Numbered from the stretch's first letter, positions 1 through 8,810 are shown. The stretch: 64,000 nt of DNA from Bacteroides sp. 224 (GCF_010500995.1 NZ_QVMK01000006.1:1-64000); one strand, 5' to 3'. Numbers and translations: made by a program. The notes: generated by a model from the letters alone, not told the origin.

Positions 1-123
1 TCTCACGAATCCGAAAATGAAAAGCGTGAGCATCGTTGGACTTCTTTTCTTTCATTGGTTGAGTCGTTAAAGAGTCAACCATATCTACAAAAAGACATAA
101 GTTACGTTAATAGAGTGACAAGA
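1..123. other. window edge, no supported gene
   Basis: This stretch lies beyond the stop of the MFS gene. Frame 1 on the plus strand stays open from base 1 to base 237 but would run more than 110 bases antisense into the pump gene, and I recognise nothing in its translation. A 6-bp inverted repeat (57-62 with 75-80) has a 12-base loop and no following T run, so I do not call it a terminator. Confidence 0.3.
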
Positions 124-1704
124 TTATATTTTGTCTTTTCTCAATTCATGTTTTACAAATCTTCGTATTCTTCTGTAAGTGGGGTGGAAAGCAGATTTAG
201 GACTAATAGAGCTTTCTTTAATCATAAACACTAATAAACAGAAAATCCCTAAAAGTAGCAGCCAACCATAGAGTTCTTTCATCGATACCATAACAGACTG
301 TTGGTAAAGTACCCCATAAAGTTCACCTCTCGGAATACAAGAAGCAAGCGGATTAACATGATCGAGTGTACTCCCCAATAGCATAGCATTTTTTTTGATG
401 GCTACCTTAAAAAAGTGTCCTAACACAGCCGTTCCTAATACACCTCCAATGCAAGCACTGATAAAAGCCTGAATGGTGATTGCCTGAAAAAACTGTTGAA
501 ATGGTACCCTTGATAATGCTGTAAGAAAACAGATAGCAATGATTACATAGCCAAAGCTGCGTAAGAATATGGGTAGAAACAATGATTCCTTCGATTGATT
601 ATAATCAAGTGTAAAGTATAAAATCATTAAATAACCCAATATAGCTGTAATAGCAATCAAAGTCATAGTTTTATAACGCCATTTGCGACGAGCAAATGTT
701 TGATATGTAAATATACTACCAACTACAACACCTAAAAGTACAATCCAATTCAGAGAAATTGTATGTAGGGAATCATAGTTCAGTATAGATTCAATATAAA
801 CATGTTCCAACAAATGTGAGGGAGCCAACAAGATATCTATAAGAATGTATAATACTAAAGTAATGTATACTATTCTGAACTTCCATGTCTTTAACTCTAT
901 GTATGGATGACGAATAAAGCTTGCTCGCCATACATTCAAAATTAGCATTATAATAGCTGCAACAGTGGCTATTCTGATATAGATTGATTGATACCAATCA
1001 TAATACTCTCCATAATTACATATAAATATGATACATAAAATAATGGCTGCCCATAAGATGGCTCCTAACCAATCTATTCCGAAAAGAGGGAGCTTCTTCA
1101 TAGAACGGTAGGTGCGGAAAGCTATTATAGTAATAATCATAACGACTCCCAACAATCCAATAACAAGCCAGTGCATATATTCCCATTTGGATAGAAAGGC
1201 TGTATAAACAGTAGTTAATCCACTTAGTTGAATGCATCCTTGAACCAACAAGTAGATATAACAGAAAAATACCGAAAGATCTCGTTTGGGAGTAATCCAA
1301 AGTTGAATTGTGGAGTTACATTCAAAGGTAGCCCACATCCGGAAAATACCTGCAACAAAACAAACACTTACTAATACAGGTACACTGCTGGTGTGCATAC
1401 ATAGGAGATTGCAGATAATAAGTACAACAGAACACGTTAATAATCCTACTTTAGACGAGAAACGAAATTTCAGCCGGAACATAATGTTAAAGGTTAAAGC
1501 CATGCCAACCATCGAGGCGTAACCTGCCATCATAATATCTTCCTGCATGAGAGCCAATGAACCAACCATCTCGCTAACGGCAGCCAGATAAACACCCCCT
1601 GATAGTTGGAAGATAATGACGAAGACCACTAAAATCCATGGTTTTACTTTTTCGGGAATGAAACTACGAATGGACGGAATTGAAAAAGGACCTGTTTCGT
1701 GCAT
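124..1704 (-). CDS. MFS (DHA2/EmrB-like) efflux pump
   Basis: This 526-residue protein is almost wholly hydrophobic, with about 14 predicted membrane helices, as expected for the drug:H+ antiporter-2 branch of the major facilitator superfamily. It would sit in the inner membrane and expel a substrate that the sequence does not reveal. It is the last gene of a three-gene minus-strand operon: the membrane-fusion gene ends 3 bases upstream and a TolC-like gene precedes that. The trio is the classic EmrAB-TolC layout, which spans both membranes. The ATG at 1702-1704 is followed by a short cytoplasmic N terminus rich in Ser, Pro and Lys. Sequence conservation with EmrB is only at family level, so the substrate could be a drug, bile salt, fatty acid or siderophore. 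Confidence 0.85.
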   Translation of the reverse strand: MHETGPFSIPSIRSFIPEKVKPWILVVFVIIFQLSGGVYLAAVSEMVGSLALMQEDIMMAGYASMVGMALTFNIMFRLKFRFSSKVGLLTCSVVLIICNLLCMHTSSVPVLVSVCFVAGIFRMWATFECNSTIQLWITPKRDLSVFFCYIYLLVQGCIQLSGLTTVYTAFLSKWEYMHWLVIGLLGVVMIITIIAFRTYRSMKKLPLFGIDWLGAILWAAIILCIIFICNYGEYYDWYQSIYIRIATVAAIIMLILNVWRASFIRHPYIELKTWKFRIVYITLVLYILIDILLAPSHLLEHVYIESILNYDSLHTISLNWIVLLGVVVGSIFTYQTFARRKWRYKTMTLIAITAILGYLMILYFTLDYNQSKESLFLPIFLRSFGYVIIAICFLTALSRVPFQQFFQAITIQAFISACIGGVLGTAVLGHFFKVAIKKNAMLLGSTLDHVNPLASCIPRGELYGVLYQQSVMVSMKELYGWLLLLGIFCLLVFMIKESSISPKSAFHPTYRRIRRFVKHELRKDKI

Positions 1705-1707
1705 AAA

Positions 1708-2742
1708 TTAATAATTAACGATACATTCAACATTCATCCCCGATCTTAAAAGGGAAATATTTTTCCGCTCATCATCCGAAGTAAATTCTATGCGAACCGG
1801 AACACGCTGTTCCACCTTTACAAAATTACCAGCCGAATTATCTTGTGGAATCAGAGAAAAACTGGAGCCTGTAGCACGTGAGATAGATTTCACAGTTCCT
1901 TTAAATGTGACATCCGGAATGGCATCTACTTTAATGTCAACTACTTGCCCTTCTTTAATATGGGCTGTTTGGGTTTCTTTATAATTGGCAATAATCCATT
2001 TGTCATTGTCGTCTACCAAATCAACAATGGTCTGACCGGGTTGAATGAGCTGGCCTTCCTGTATATTCTTTCTACCAGTAGTTCCCGAACATGGAGCAGT
2101 GATGACTGTATAAGAAAGGTTTAACTTAGCTAGTTCCAAAGCTGCTTCGGCGAGTTTTACTCCGGCAATTGTTTGGTCTAATCGTTGGGTTTGTTCTTGT
2201 TTGAAGAGTGTAGTCGATTGTTTTTGGTGAATGAGCAATTCATAACGAGCTTTAGAAGCGTCGTAATTGGTTTTTATGGCATCATATTGTTGCTTGGTAA
2301 CGGCTTCATCCTCGTAAAGGTTTTTATATCGGTTGTATTCCCTTTCTGCATTTTCTAAACGTATCTTGGCCTCTTTTATTCCTGCGTCAGATACACTGAT
2401 GTTGTTTTGAGTAGTATGAATAATTGTGCTCATGGCAGACTCTCCGGCTAATGCATTTTGGTAGTCGGCTTCGGCCTGTGCCAAACGGAAACGAAATTCA
2501 GTATCTTCGATAATAGCTAAAGTATCTCCTTTCTTAACCGAACTGTATTCATCAAAATAAATTTTAGAAATAAATCCGGGCACTCGCGAATTTACCGGGA
2601 TAATTAACTGTTTAACCTGTGCGTTGTCGGTAAATTCTACATTTCCTAAGTGTATGAAACGAGCACATACCCAACCAATGCCTATGGCAATTAAGATTCC
2701 GACTACTATATTGTAAATTAACTTTTTCTTTTTGAGTTTCAT
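1708..2742 (-). CDS. HlyD/EmrA-family membrane fusion protein
   Basis: This is the periplasmic adaptor of the tripartite pump. The 344-residue protein starts with a Lys-rich cytoplasmic tip (residues 1-8) and a single membrane anchor (about 9-28). A biotinyl-lipoyl-like strand pair follows near 45-75, then a long Gln/Glu/Ala-rich coiled-coil hairpin (about 80-190). The second lipoyl half starts near NLSYTVITAPCSG and leads into the beta-barrel domain. The length and domain order are normal for the EmrA branch. It lies between the TolC-like gene (24 bases upstream) and the MFS gene (3 bases downstream), so all three are probably one transcript. Confidence 0.88.
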   Translation of the reverse strand: MKLKKKKLIYNIVVGILIAIGIGWVCARFIHLGNVEFTDNAQVKQLIIPVNSRVPGFISKIYFDEYSSVKKGDTLAIIEDTEFRFRLAQAEADYQNALAGESAMSTIIHTTQNNISVSDAGIKEAKIRLENAEREYNRYKNLYEDEAVTKQQYDAIKTNYDASKARYELLIHQKQSTTLFKQEQTQRLDQTIAGVKLAEAALELAKLNLSYTVITAPCSGTTGRKNIQEGQLIQPGQTIVDLVDDNDKWIIANYKETQTAHIKEGQVVDIKVDAIPDVTFKGTVKSISRATGSSFSLIPQDNSAGNFVKVEQRVPVRIEFTSDDERKNISLLRSGMNVECIVNY

Positions 2743-2765
2743 TGTTCTTATTGTTTATTGTTAGA

Positions 2766-4082
2766 TTATAAATTTCCGGCAGCTTTTTTAAGCTTATAAT
2801 AATTAAAGATGATATTGATTTTGGCGTTTACTAATTGTAATTCGGCATTTAGTTTGGAATTACTTGCGTCCAACATATCTGTGATTAATGCCAAATCATT
2901 TAGATAACGTTTGTTTATAACATGATAATTTCGCACAGCTAATTCCAAACTTTTTAATTGTGTATCATGAATCATAAAAGATTCCATGAAGCGCACATAA
3001 CAAGCTTTTACTTCTGTTTGCAGGTGCTCTTGTGTCAGTAACTCGTTTTCGGCAGCCTTTTGAGTGGATAGTTTGGCAAGCCTGTTCTTTTTTCCTGTTT
3101 TGTATAATGAAGCAAGGTTGTACTTAATGCCTAACCCTACATACCAATAATTAAAGTTTTTATTGATCGTTGGTATTTCGATGGTAATGGGACCGTCCAA
3201 ATAGTTTCCGGCGAATAATGCGAGTGAAGGACGTTTTTCTGCTTTAACTACCTTTTCATTGTAGCCGGCTTGCTTAATACCTAACTGAGCTTGTTGAAGA
3301 ATAGGAGATGTTTCAATAGCAGTCTGTTGCCAATATACTTCCGATGATAAGTTGGGTAACTCTTTAAGGAAACAAGTATCAACTTCAATAATTGTTTCTT
3401 CCGGGAGTCCTAATACAGTAACAAGTTGATTATTTAGTATAATTTGAGTATTGCGCACTTGTGTTAATGCCAATTCCAGTGATTTAAGTTGCAACTCATA
3501 TCTTGTAATGTCATTTTGTAAAGCAAGTCCTTCTTTTTGTTTGGCTTTAATATCCGAGAGCAACTTTTGAGTTTGTTCTAAATTCTTCAGATAAACCTCC
3601 TGTTGGTTATTTAACTTATAGAGTTCCAGATAATTACCGGTGAGTAAAAAGCGAATATCCTGTCTGTTCTTATCTTTTTCAAGTTGTGCCAGTTGATGCC
3701 TGACTTTTGTCATAGATATTTCTCCCGAAATAGCACCTCCCGCATACAATACTTGAGAAGCCTCTATCGAGAAATTATTTCCAAAATGTGGCATGGGCGC
3801 GTCCATGCCGTTGGAGAAATCGCGATCCATAATTCGCCCATTACCCAGAAAACTTGCCGAGAGTGAAAGATTTATGTCGGGTAATAAAGTCGTTTTTGCT
3901 ACCTTAATGGCTTGTGCGGCTTCTTTTTCGGCAATATCAAAAGTGAGAATACTTTTGCTGTTTGTCTCTGCAAGTTCAAACATCTCTTCAATGTTCAGTT
4001 TATGTATTTTAAACTCTTGAGACCATAAAAGAGTAGGGCCGTTTAGTAGGCAAACTACTAAGGCCGTCCGGATTTTGTTCAT
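2766..4082 (-). CDS. TolC-family outer-membrane efflux protein
   Basis: This 438-residue protein has a signal peptide (residues 1 to about 21, ending LLWSQ) followed by two repeated helical/strand halves typical of the outer-membrane efflux protein family. Long amphipathic helices lie around 170-215 and 340-380. It would form the trimeric outer-membrane exit duct for the pump encoded by the next two genes. It is the first gene of the operon and is divergent from an AraC regulator starting 159 bases away, which suggests local control. I could not find a convincing Bacteroides-type promoter for this strand in the divergent gap; the only CAAA...T-like boxes there are poor matches. Confidence 0.88.
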   Translation of the reverse strand: MNKIRTALVVCLLNGPTLLWSQEFKIHKLNIEEMFELAETNSKSILTFDIAEKEAAQAIKVAKTTLLPDINLSLSASFLGNGRIMDRDFSNGMDAPMPHFGNNFSIEASQVLYAGGAISGEISMTKVRHQLAQLEKDKNRQDIRFLLTGNYLELYKLNNQQEVYLKNLEQTQKLLSDIKAKQKEGLALQNDITRYELQLKSLELALTQVRNTQIILNNQLVTVLGLPEETIIEVDTCFLKELPNLSSEVYWQQTAIETSPILQQAQLGIKQAGYNEKVVKAEKRPSLALFAGNYLDGPITIEIPTINKNFNYWYVGLGIKYNLASLYKTGKKNRLAKLSTQKAAENELLTQEHLQTEVKACYVRFMESFMIHDTQLKSLELAVRNYHVINKRYLNDLALITDMLDASNSKLNAELQLVNAKINIIFNYYKLKKAAGNL

Positions 4083-4187
4083 AATATATGTTTCGATTGA
4101 TTTGTTATCCTTACTATTGAATGTGGTTGCAAAGTTCTTGAAAAAACAAAATACAGGAAAGTTTTAAAATGTTTGAAATTGGTTTTA

Positions 4188-4218
4188 TTTGAAACTGATG
4201 ACTTTTGAATTATCTTTG
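4188..4218 (+). promoter_or_regulatory. Bacteroides-type promoter for the AraC gene
   Basis: TTTG at 4188-4191 (-33 element) and TATCTTTG at 4211-4218 (-7 element, consensus TAnnTTTG) are separated by exactly 19 bases, the spacing typical of the primary sigma factor of Bacteroidota. Transcription would begin near 4224, giving a leader of about 17 bases before the ATG at 4241. Confidence 0.75.
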
Positions 4219-4240
4219 TGTATTCTATTAATGAAAGTAT

Positions 4241-5149
4241 ATGAAGAAGCTTATTAATATCAAAAACATAAGTGATTTGCTCTTTGATTCGTTGCCGGAG
4301 AACGAAGTAAGAAAGAAAATAAACTGTGTGATACTCGATAAATATAGGGTTGATTCTAACTTTTCTTTTCCTGTTATCCTGAATGCATCTATTTCTATAT
4401 TGGTTTTATCCGGAAAAGCTATTCTTACGTCTAATCATGAGGCACATAACATTGTTCCTGATACAATAGTCGTTTTATCTGTCTCTCATTTATTTAGTTT
4501 AAGTGAGTGTAGTGATGATTTTAAATGCTTATGTCTGTTTGTTGGCAAAGATTTTACCGATGAGATGGATTCTACCGATATGATTAATAAAAGAATAAGA
4601 TATGGAGTTAAGCTTTTTAATAAACCGGTATTGTCTTTAAGAAAAGAGGAAGCTTTTTTATTGCATGAAAAATTGTTGGCCATTGATAAAGCTATTTCAA
4701 ATACAACCCACCTCTATTATAAAGAAGTTATTTTAAATACTTTGCTGGCCTTTTATCTTGATTTGAGTCATATAATAGATATTCAAACAGCTTTTAACGA
4801 AGAGGATAGCCTTACCCGTTATGAAAGTATTATCAAATTGTTTATAGAATTATTGGTAACCCATTACCGAAAGGAGCATGGAGTTGATTTCTATGCTTCC
4901 CGCTTAAATATATCATCTCATTATCTTACATTAATAGTAAAGCGGAGTACCGGGCAAAGCGTGACTGATTTTATTTATGAAATGCTTTACAGTGAAGCAC
5001 GTACATTGTTGGAGCATTCAAAACTATCGATACAAGAAATTGCGGCTACATTGAATTTTGCAGACCAGTCTTCGTTTGGTAAATTTTTTAAGCGTCGGGC
5101 AGATATATCGCCCAAAGATTTCAGAAAAAGAAAATTCACAGATAGATAA
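4241..5149 (+). CDS. AraC-family transcriptional regulator
   Basis: This 302-residue protein has the usual AraC layout. An N-terminal cupin-like sensing half (about 1-180) is poorly conserved. The C-terminal double helix-turn-helix (about 205-300) includes FYASRLNISSHYLT as the first HTH and IQEIAATLNFADQSSFGKFFKR as the second, ending in the characteristic SPKDFRKR. It is divergent from the TolC-HlyD-MFS operon and probably activates it in response to a pump substrate; this is inferred from position. A well-formed promoter sits just upstream. Confidence 0.88.
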   Translation: MKKLINIKNISDLLFDSLPENEVRKKINCVILDKYRVDSNFSFPVILNASISILVLSGKAILTSNHEAHNIVPDTIVVLSVSHLFSLSECSDDFKCLCLFVGKDFTDEMDSTDMINKRIRYGVKLFNKPVLSLRKEEAFLLHEKLLAIDKAISNTTHLYYKEVILNTLLAFYLDLSHIIDIQTAFNEEDSLTRYESIIKLFIELLVTHYRKEHGVDFYASRLNISSHYLTLIVKRSTGQSVTDFIYEMLYSEARTLLEHSKLSIQEIAATLNFADQSSFGKFFKRRADISPKDFRKRKFTDR

Positions 5150-5224
5150 ATCATATTAATAAGGTGTACAACAATGTCAATTAGGTCTGACTAAACTAAA
5201 TTTATACTCCTTGCAAACTACCTT

Positions 5225-5292
5225 TACCGACCAGTACTGGTCGGTACTCCCCACCAGTACTACTCGGTAGTACCGACCAGTACTGGTCGGTA
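5225..5292. repeat. array of palindromes built on ACCAGTACTGGT
   Basis: Two identical, perfect 22-bp palindromes lie at 5225-5246 and 5271-5292. Each half-site is TACCGACCAGT followed by its exact complement. The 24 bases between them (5247-5270) hold a degenerate third copy, with ACCAGTAC followed by TACTCGGTAG. The array lies in the 334-bp gap between the AraC gene and the convergent histidine kinase gene, whose other bases show no gene. A tandem operator and a mobile extragenic palindrome are both possible. No T run directly follows either copy, although the second is trailed by ACACTTTTT. Confidence 0.85.
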
Positions 5293-5483
5293 ACACTTTT
5301 TGCAGCAAAACAAAAAACCGTATTGCAGGGAGTTAACCGAACACTTTTACCTCTTCGATATTCTTATATAAGCAGAATCAGAAACGTGCATAGCTTTGGG
5401 GATAAGTAGATGTTCATAGTTAATTCCGCCAATGGGTATATGTGATCTTAAAAGTATAGTATATGAAAGATGAAAACAGTTTC

Positions 5484-7100
5484 TTAGTTTCCTAAAATTT
5501 CTTTTTCAAGTTCTTCATTATAAGGATGAGTAAACCAAAAGCGAGAACCTACTCCAGGTTCCGACTCTGCACCTATGGTTCCATGTAATTGCTCAATGAT
5601 GCTTCGGCAGATGGATAATCCCAATCCTGTTCCTTTGGAGAAAGAGTTTAATTTTACGAAGCGATCGAATACCTGACCCACTTTGTCTGAAGCAATGCCC
5701 ATACCTGTATCTTTCACAAAAAACTCAAGCATATTATCTTCTTTCAAGTAATAGCCTAACACTACTTCGCCTTCGGTGGTGAACTTTAATGCATTGTTTA
5801 TAAAATTGGTGATCACCTGCATTAATCGTTTTTTATCGCTATTTATAAGGAAGTTAGGTGAATTGCTATCAAAAACTACAGGTACTTTCTTGTCTTCTTT
5901 TACCTCGTACAAACGAATAATGTCTTCACAGAATTCTTTGATGTAAACATATCCCATATTGAAATCCAATGTACCGGCTTCAATTTTGGAAAGATCTAAA
6001 ATGTCGGATATTAGTTGAAGCAGTAAATCCGTATTTTCCTGCATGATATCAATGTATTCTTTACGATCTTTCTTGTCGTCGGAGTCGACAAGAAGGCTGG
6101 CAAATCCTACAATGGAGTTAAGAGGAGTACGTATTTCATGACTCATATTGGCCAGGAAAGCAGATTTTAGTCGATCTAAACTTTCTGCTTTTTCTTTGGC
6201 TATCCGGAGTTGTTCTTCTATATTTTTTTGATTGGTGATATCCACACTGGTAATAACATGTGCCATCTGGCCATCGGTCCAGGAAAATGCGGCGCTGAAT
6301 ACACGAAACCATGATTTATCAAATGGGCGTTGATAATCCCATGAGTATACTTTGGTTGGATTTCCATTCTCATCAATCAAGTGCTTTTTAGGACAGAATT
6401 CGCATTCGCCTGTTTTGTCTTTATATAAAGCCTGCCAGCATTTTTTGCCCATAAAGTTCTGAATACCTCCATAAGGAGCAGCCATAGATGTATTAGCGTA
6501 AAGCATCTCATGATCGTCAAAAGAGTTTACGTATATATCTACTCCCATGTTGTTCATAATACTTTCCAGTGTTTTGCTGGCTCGTATTTCTCTTTCCTGA
6601 TATTCTCTTATAGCTATTTCTTTCGACAATAAGCCAGTGGTTACTTCAATGGCATTTAACTCTTTGTCGTTCAACAGAATATTAGTTTCGCTGTCGGCAA
6701 ATCCAATGAAACCGATAACTTTTCCTTCTGTATCTTTAAAATGTCTTATAAGTATGGAATCAACTCCATGAAAGTTTAGAACATCAATAACTTCAGGAGC
6801 TGATTTTGGCGTTCGAATGGTATAAAAAGGAGATTTTTCTTGCATTACTTTAGAATGCATGGTGCTCATTTGGTCTGTTTCAAATCGATCACGCATTTTT
6901 TTATCTTCATTGCCGATTGTTTCTTTTAAATAAAAAAAGCGAAATCCGTCTGTTTGATAAACAAATCCGCGCTTAAAATGAAAATGCTCACAAGTTTGGG
7001 CTAGCAAATCATTAATTTTTTGTTCAATTGGTTTTTCACTATTTATCTTTTCAATAAACCGGAGTACAAAATCATTTAAGCTTTCTTTGTTTTCAACCAT
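5484..7100 (-). CDS. GAF/PAS sensor histidine kinase
   Basis: From the ATG at 7098-7100 the product is 539 residues. A TTG 54 bases upstream is in frame but lies where the promoter is, so I reject it. Domain order is a GAF-like domain (about 20-170) and a PAS domain (about 180-310) carrying a KKCW...CEFC cysteine cluster near 225-240. HisKA follows with MSHEIRTPLN, giving the phosphoacceptor His near 320, then HATPase_c with N box NFINNALKF, DTGMGI and GTGLGLS (about 430-500). There are no membrane segments and no receiver domain, so it is a soluble kinase whose response regulator is elsewhere. It is smaller than the hybrid kinase RteA of CTnDOT and lacks its layout. The Cys cluster recurs in PAS domains of many Bacteroidota kinases; a ligand role is inference. 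Confidence 0.88.
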   Translation of the reverse strand: MVENKESLNDFVLRFIEKINSEKPIEQKINDLLAQTCEHFHFKRGFVYQTDGFRFFYLKETIGNEDKKMRDRFETDQMSTMHSKVMQEKSPFYTIRTPKSAPEVIDVLNFHGVDSILIRHFKDTEGKVIGFIGFADSETNILLNDKELNAIEVTTGLLSKEIAIREYQEREIRASKTLESIMNNMGVDIYVNSFDDHEMLYANTSMAAPYGGIQNFMGKKCWQALYKDKTGECEFCPKKHLIDENGNPTKVYSWDYQRPFDKSWFRVFSAAFSWTDGQMAHVITSVDITNQKNIEEQLRIAKEKAESLDRLKSAFLANMSHEIRTPLNSIVGFASLLVDSDDKKDRKEYIDIMQENTDLLLQLISDILDLSKIEAGTLDFNMGYVYIKEFCEDIIRLYEVKEDKKVPVVFDSNSPNFLINSDKKRLMQVITNFINNALKFTTEGEVVLGYYLKEDNMLEFFVKDTGMGIASDKVGQVFDRFVKLNSFSKGTGLGLSICRSIIEQLHGTIGAESEPGVGSRFWFTHPYNEELEKEILGN

Positions 7101-7137
7101 GTGTTCTTTGTTCCTTAAAATGAGCTCTTTGTTGATG

Positions 7138-7168
7138 CAAAGATAAAAAATCAAAATTAAAAGACAAC
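7138..7168 (-). promoter_or_regulatory. promoter of the histidine kinase gene
   Basis: Read on the minus strand, TATCTTTG (complement of 7138-7145) matches the -7 consensus. GTTG (complement of 7165-7168), 19 bases upstream, is a three-of-four match to the -33 TTTG. Transcription would start near 7131, about 30 bases before the ATG at 7100. Confidence 0.6.
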
Positions 7169-7226
7169 AATAGATTATTCCATAAAATTGGGGAATGGTT
7201 TCTTTGTAGTTGTAATAACTATAGTG

Positions 7227-7409
7227 TCATTGTCGGCATTCATTCGTGTTCTCTTTTATAAGGGTAAAATCGAGGTGAAATCGTAATTTTATATACATTT
7301 GTAGTAATCTGAATGAAATGTCAGATTTAGAGAAGATTAAAAACTTTCCGCATGAAAAGGGCAATGGATAAGTAAATAGAAAAGCGCTCAGATACGCTTC
7401 GTTTTTCAT
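7227..7409 (-). CDS. possible small protein of 60 residues, doubtful
   Basis: An ATG at 7407-7409 opens a 60-codon frame on the minus strand. A well-formed Bacteroides promoter would start transcription about 16 bases upstream, and GAAAG precedes the start by a few bases. The first half of the product is hydrophobic (SAFLFTYPLPFSCGKFLIF), and the rest is basic and unlike anything I know. The RNA could equally be a long leader for the histidine kinase. I list it only because promoter and start codon fit together. Confidence 0.25.
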   Translation of the reverse strand: MKNEAYLSAFLFTYPLPFSCGKFLIFSKSDISFRLLQMYIKLRFHLDFTLIKENTNECRQ

Positions 7410-7431
7410 GCTTTCAAATAACTCTTGGACA

Positions 7432-7462
7432 CAAAGATACCCATTCTTTTTTAAGAAGCAAA
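7432..7462 (-). promoter_or_regulatory. strong Bacteroides-type promoter, minus strand
   Basis: Complement of 7459-7462 is TTTG (-33) and complement of 7432-7439 is TATCTTTG (-7), with exactly 19 bases between. Both elements are perfect. Transcription would start near 7425, either to express the 60-codon frame at 7409 or as a roughly 325-base leader for the kinase gene. Confidence 0.7.
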
Positions 7463-7796
7463 ATATTTTTTCATATTTTGTTCTCTTCTTCGAACGAACG
7501 ATTTTCCTTCCTAAAAGGTAAACCGGGTTGCCTATGTCTTTATATGTGAATAAATAATCATCATTGATTCACTTTTTGTCACTCTTTCTTTACAATAGTG
7601 CTTATTTTGCATTTTATATTACAGCGAACATATAAGATGCTATTTACTAGTTTTTGTAAATAAACCAACGACTTAGGTATATCTGGTTGAATAAAATCGA
7701 GTTTCAAGTTATAAATAGAAGTTTTCGAAACATCTGCAATTTTTATTTTTACGAAAACACAAGTGAAAAGTTATAAATTCATCATAATGAAATTTG

Positions 7797-7818
7797 GCAC
7801 TGAAAATCAGTGCTTTTT
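7797..7818 (+). terminator. terminator-like hairpin in the rteC leader
   Basis: GCACTGA (7797-7803), a 3-base loop, TCAGTGC (7807-7813) and five T (7814-7818) form a compact intrinsic-terminator shape on the plus strand. It ends 21 bases before the rteC ATG, and no plus-strand gene precedes it in the gap, so it may act as an attenuator in the rteC leader rather than end another transcript. Confidence 0.6.
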
Positions 7819-7839
7819 ATTAATTTTTAATTTATAATC

Positions 7840-8703
7840 ATGAAGAATTTTGCAGAAAAACTTCAAAAAGAAATCCGTGAAAAAATTGATCGGATTGAGG
7901 CGGAAGACAAGAACATTTTAAAGAAAAGTCTTGACTCTTCCCTTGTGTTAGGTAATGCTTTTGAACGTTTGAAAACGTTTATCAGTCAGTATTCTTTCAA
8001 AGACGAAGAAGAGGAAATCTACTTTTTTAAGGAGGTAAAGCCTAAACTCTTTTGCTACCTTATTTATTATCGGAAAGTGTACAATATAGAAATTGACCGT
8101 CCGGTAGCTACAATTGAAAAACAGAAAGAGTATTTAAGGTGTAAATTGGATTCAACGCAAGAATATCAAAGTAAAATCCTTGACTTTTACCGTTATTATC
8201 GATCAGGAGGCACTTGTTCCGATTCAATTTACTTTACTCGGGAAAATCCTGACATGGAACAGTTTCTTGATTCGTTTTATTATGAACGGGATCCTAATTT
8301 TTCAACTATTTATGATTTCAAGGTTGCAAAAATATTAGCCAATGACATGTTACAAGCTTATCTGCTTTGTGAGTTAGACTCATTAGACAATATTCAAGGT
8401 AAGAGTATAGGAGCCCTCCCTAAAGTAAAACTGACATGGACAGGAACAAAAACAGATCTTGTCGAATTAATTTACGCTTTAGATACGGCAGGATGTTTCA
8501 ATCATGGGAAAGTAATGTTGAATCAAATTGTCACCTATTTTGAATGCGTGTTCAACATTGATTTAGGAAGTAACGTTTCACGAACTTTCTCGGACATACG
8601 TATCCGTCAAGAACTGACTTCTTTCCTTGATCGTCTTCGTGAAGAAATAAAAAAACGGATCAAAAAGAACAGACCGGGGAAAAAAGATTGGAAAGATGAA
8701 TAA
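7840..8703 (+). CDS. rteC: RteC-family regulator of element excision
   Basis: This 287-residue protein matches the RteC domain family in length and character: a charged helical N terminus, YFFKEVKPKLFCYLIYYRKVYNIE near 60-85, and RYYRSGG...YFTRENPD near 120-150. A C-terminal part (about 195-285) carries a winged-helix-like region with LDTAGCFNHGK and a basic tail. In CTnDOT, RteC activates the excision (xis) operon by binding upstream of it. The same job is likely here because two small HTH genes follow 300 bases downstream on the same strand. No RteA or RteB equivalent is present in the window, so the signal that controls this gene differs or acts through its own leader hairpin. Confidence 0.85.
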   Translation: MKNFAEKLQKEIREKIDRIEAEDKNILKKSLDSSLVLGNAFERLKTFISQYSFKDEEEEIYFFKEVKPKLFCYLIYYRKVYNIEIDRPVATIEKQKEYLRCKLDSTQEYQSKILDFYRYYRSGGTCSDSIYFTRENPDMEQFLDSFYYERDPNFSTIYDFKVAKILANDMLQAYLLCELDSLDNIQGKSIGALPKVKLTWTGTKTDLVELIYALDTAGCFNHGKVMLNQIVTYFECVFNIDLGSNVSRTFSDIRIRQELTSFLDRLREEIKKRIKKNRPGKKDWKDE

Positions 8704-8810
8704 TTTTGCCAAAAAATAGTATAATTGTTATAATATTTTCTGGTTCATTGTATATTTTCTGTGAAAGAGAATAATTCGGGAAGTAGGTATAACTTCCTGT
8801 GAAAATGCGA

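Larger units (their letters stand above)
7155..7839. other. 685-bp AT-rich gap before rteC
   Basis: This gap separates the kinase from rteC. It contains a second minus-strand promoter (7432-7462), a weak 60-codon reading frame, and a hairpin with a T run directly before rteC (7797-7818). I see no tRNA, no integrase fragment and no recognisable attachment site, although an element boundary could lie here. Confidence 0.5.

Noticed and set aside
1..237. C-terminal part of a plus-strand gene at the window start
   Set aside because: The open frame overlaps the MFS gene antisense by more than 110 bases and its translation has no recognisable family.
5225..5292. CRISPR array
   Set aside because: There are only two full copies with palindromic symmetry through the whole unit, a degenerate repeat in place of a spacer, and no cas genes in the window.
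5484..7154. RteA homologue
   Set aside because: RteA is a larger membrane-associated hybrid kinase with an adjacent rteB gene. This protein is soluble, lacks a receiver and has no regulator gene next to it.
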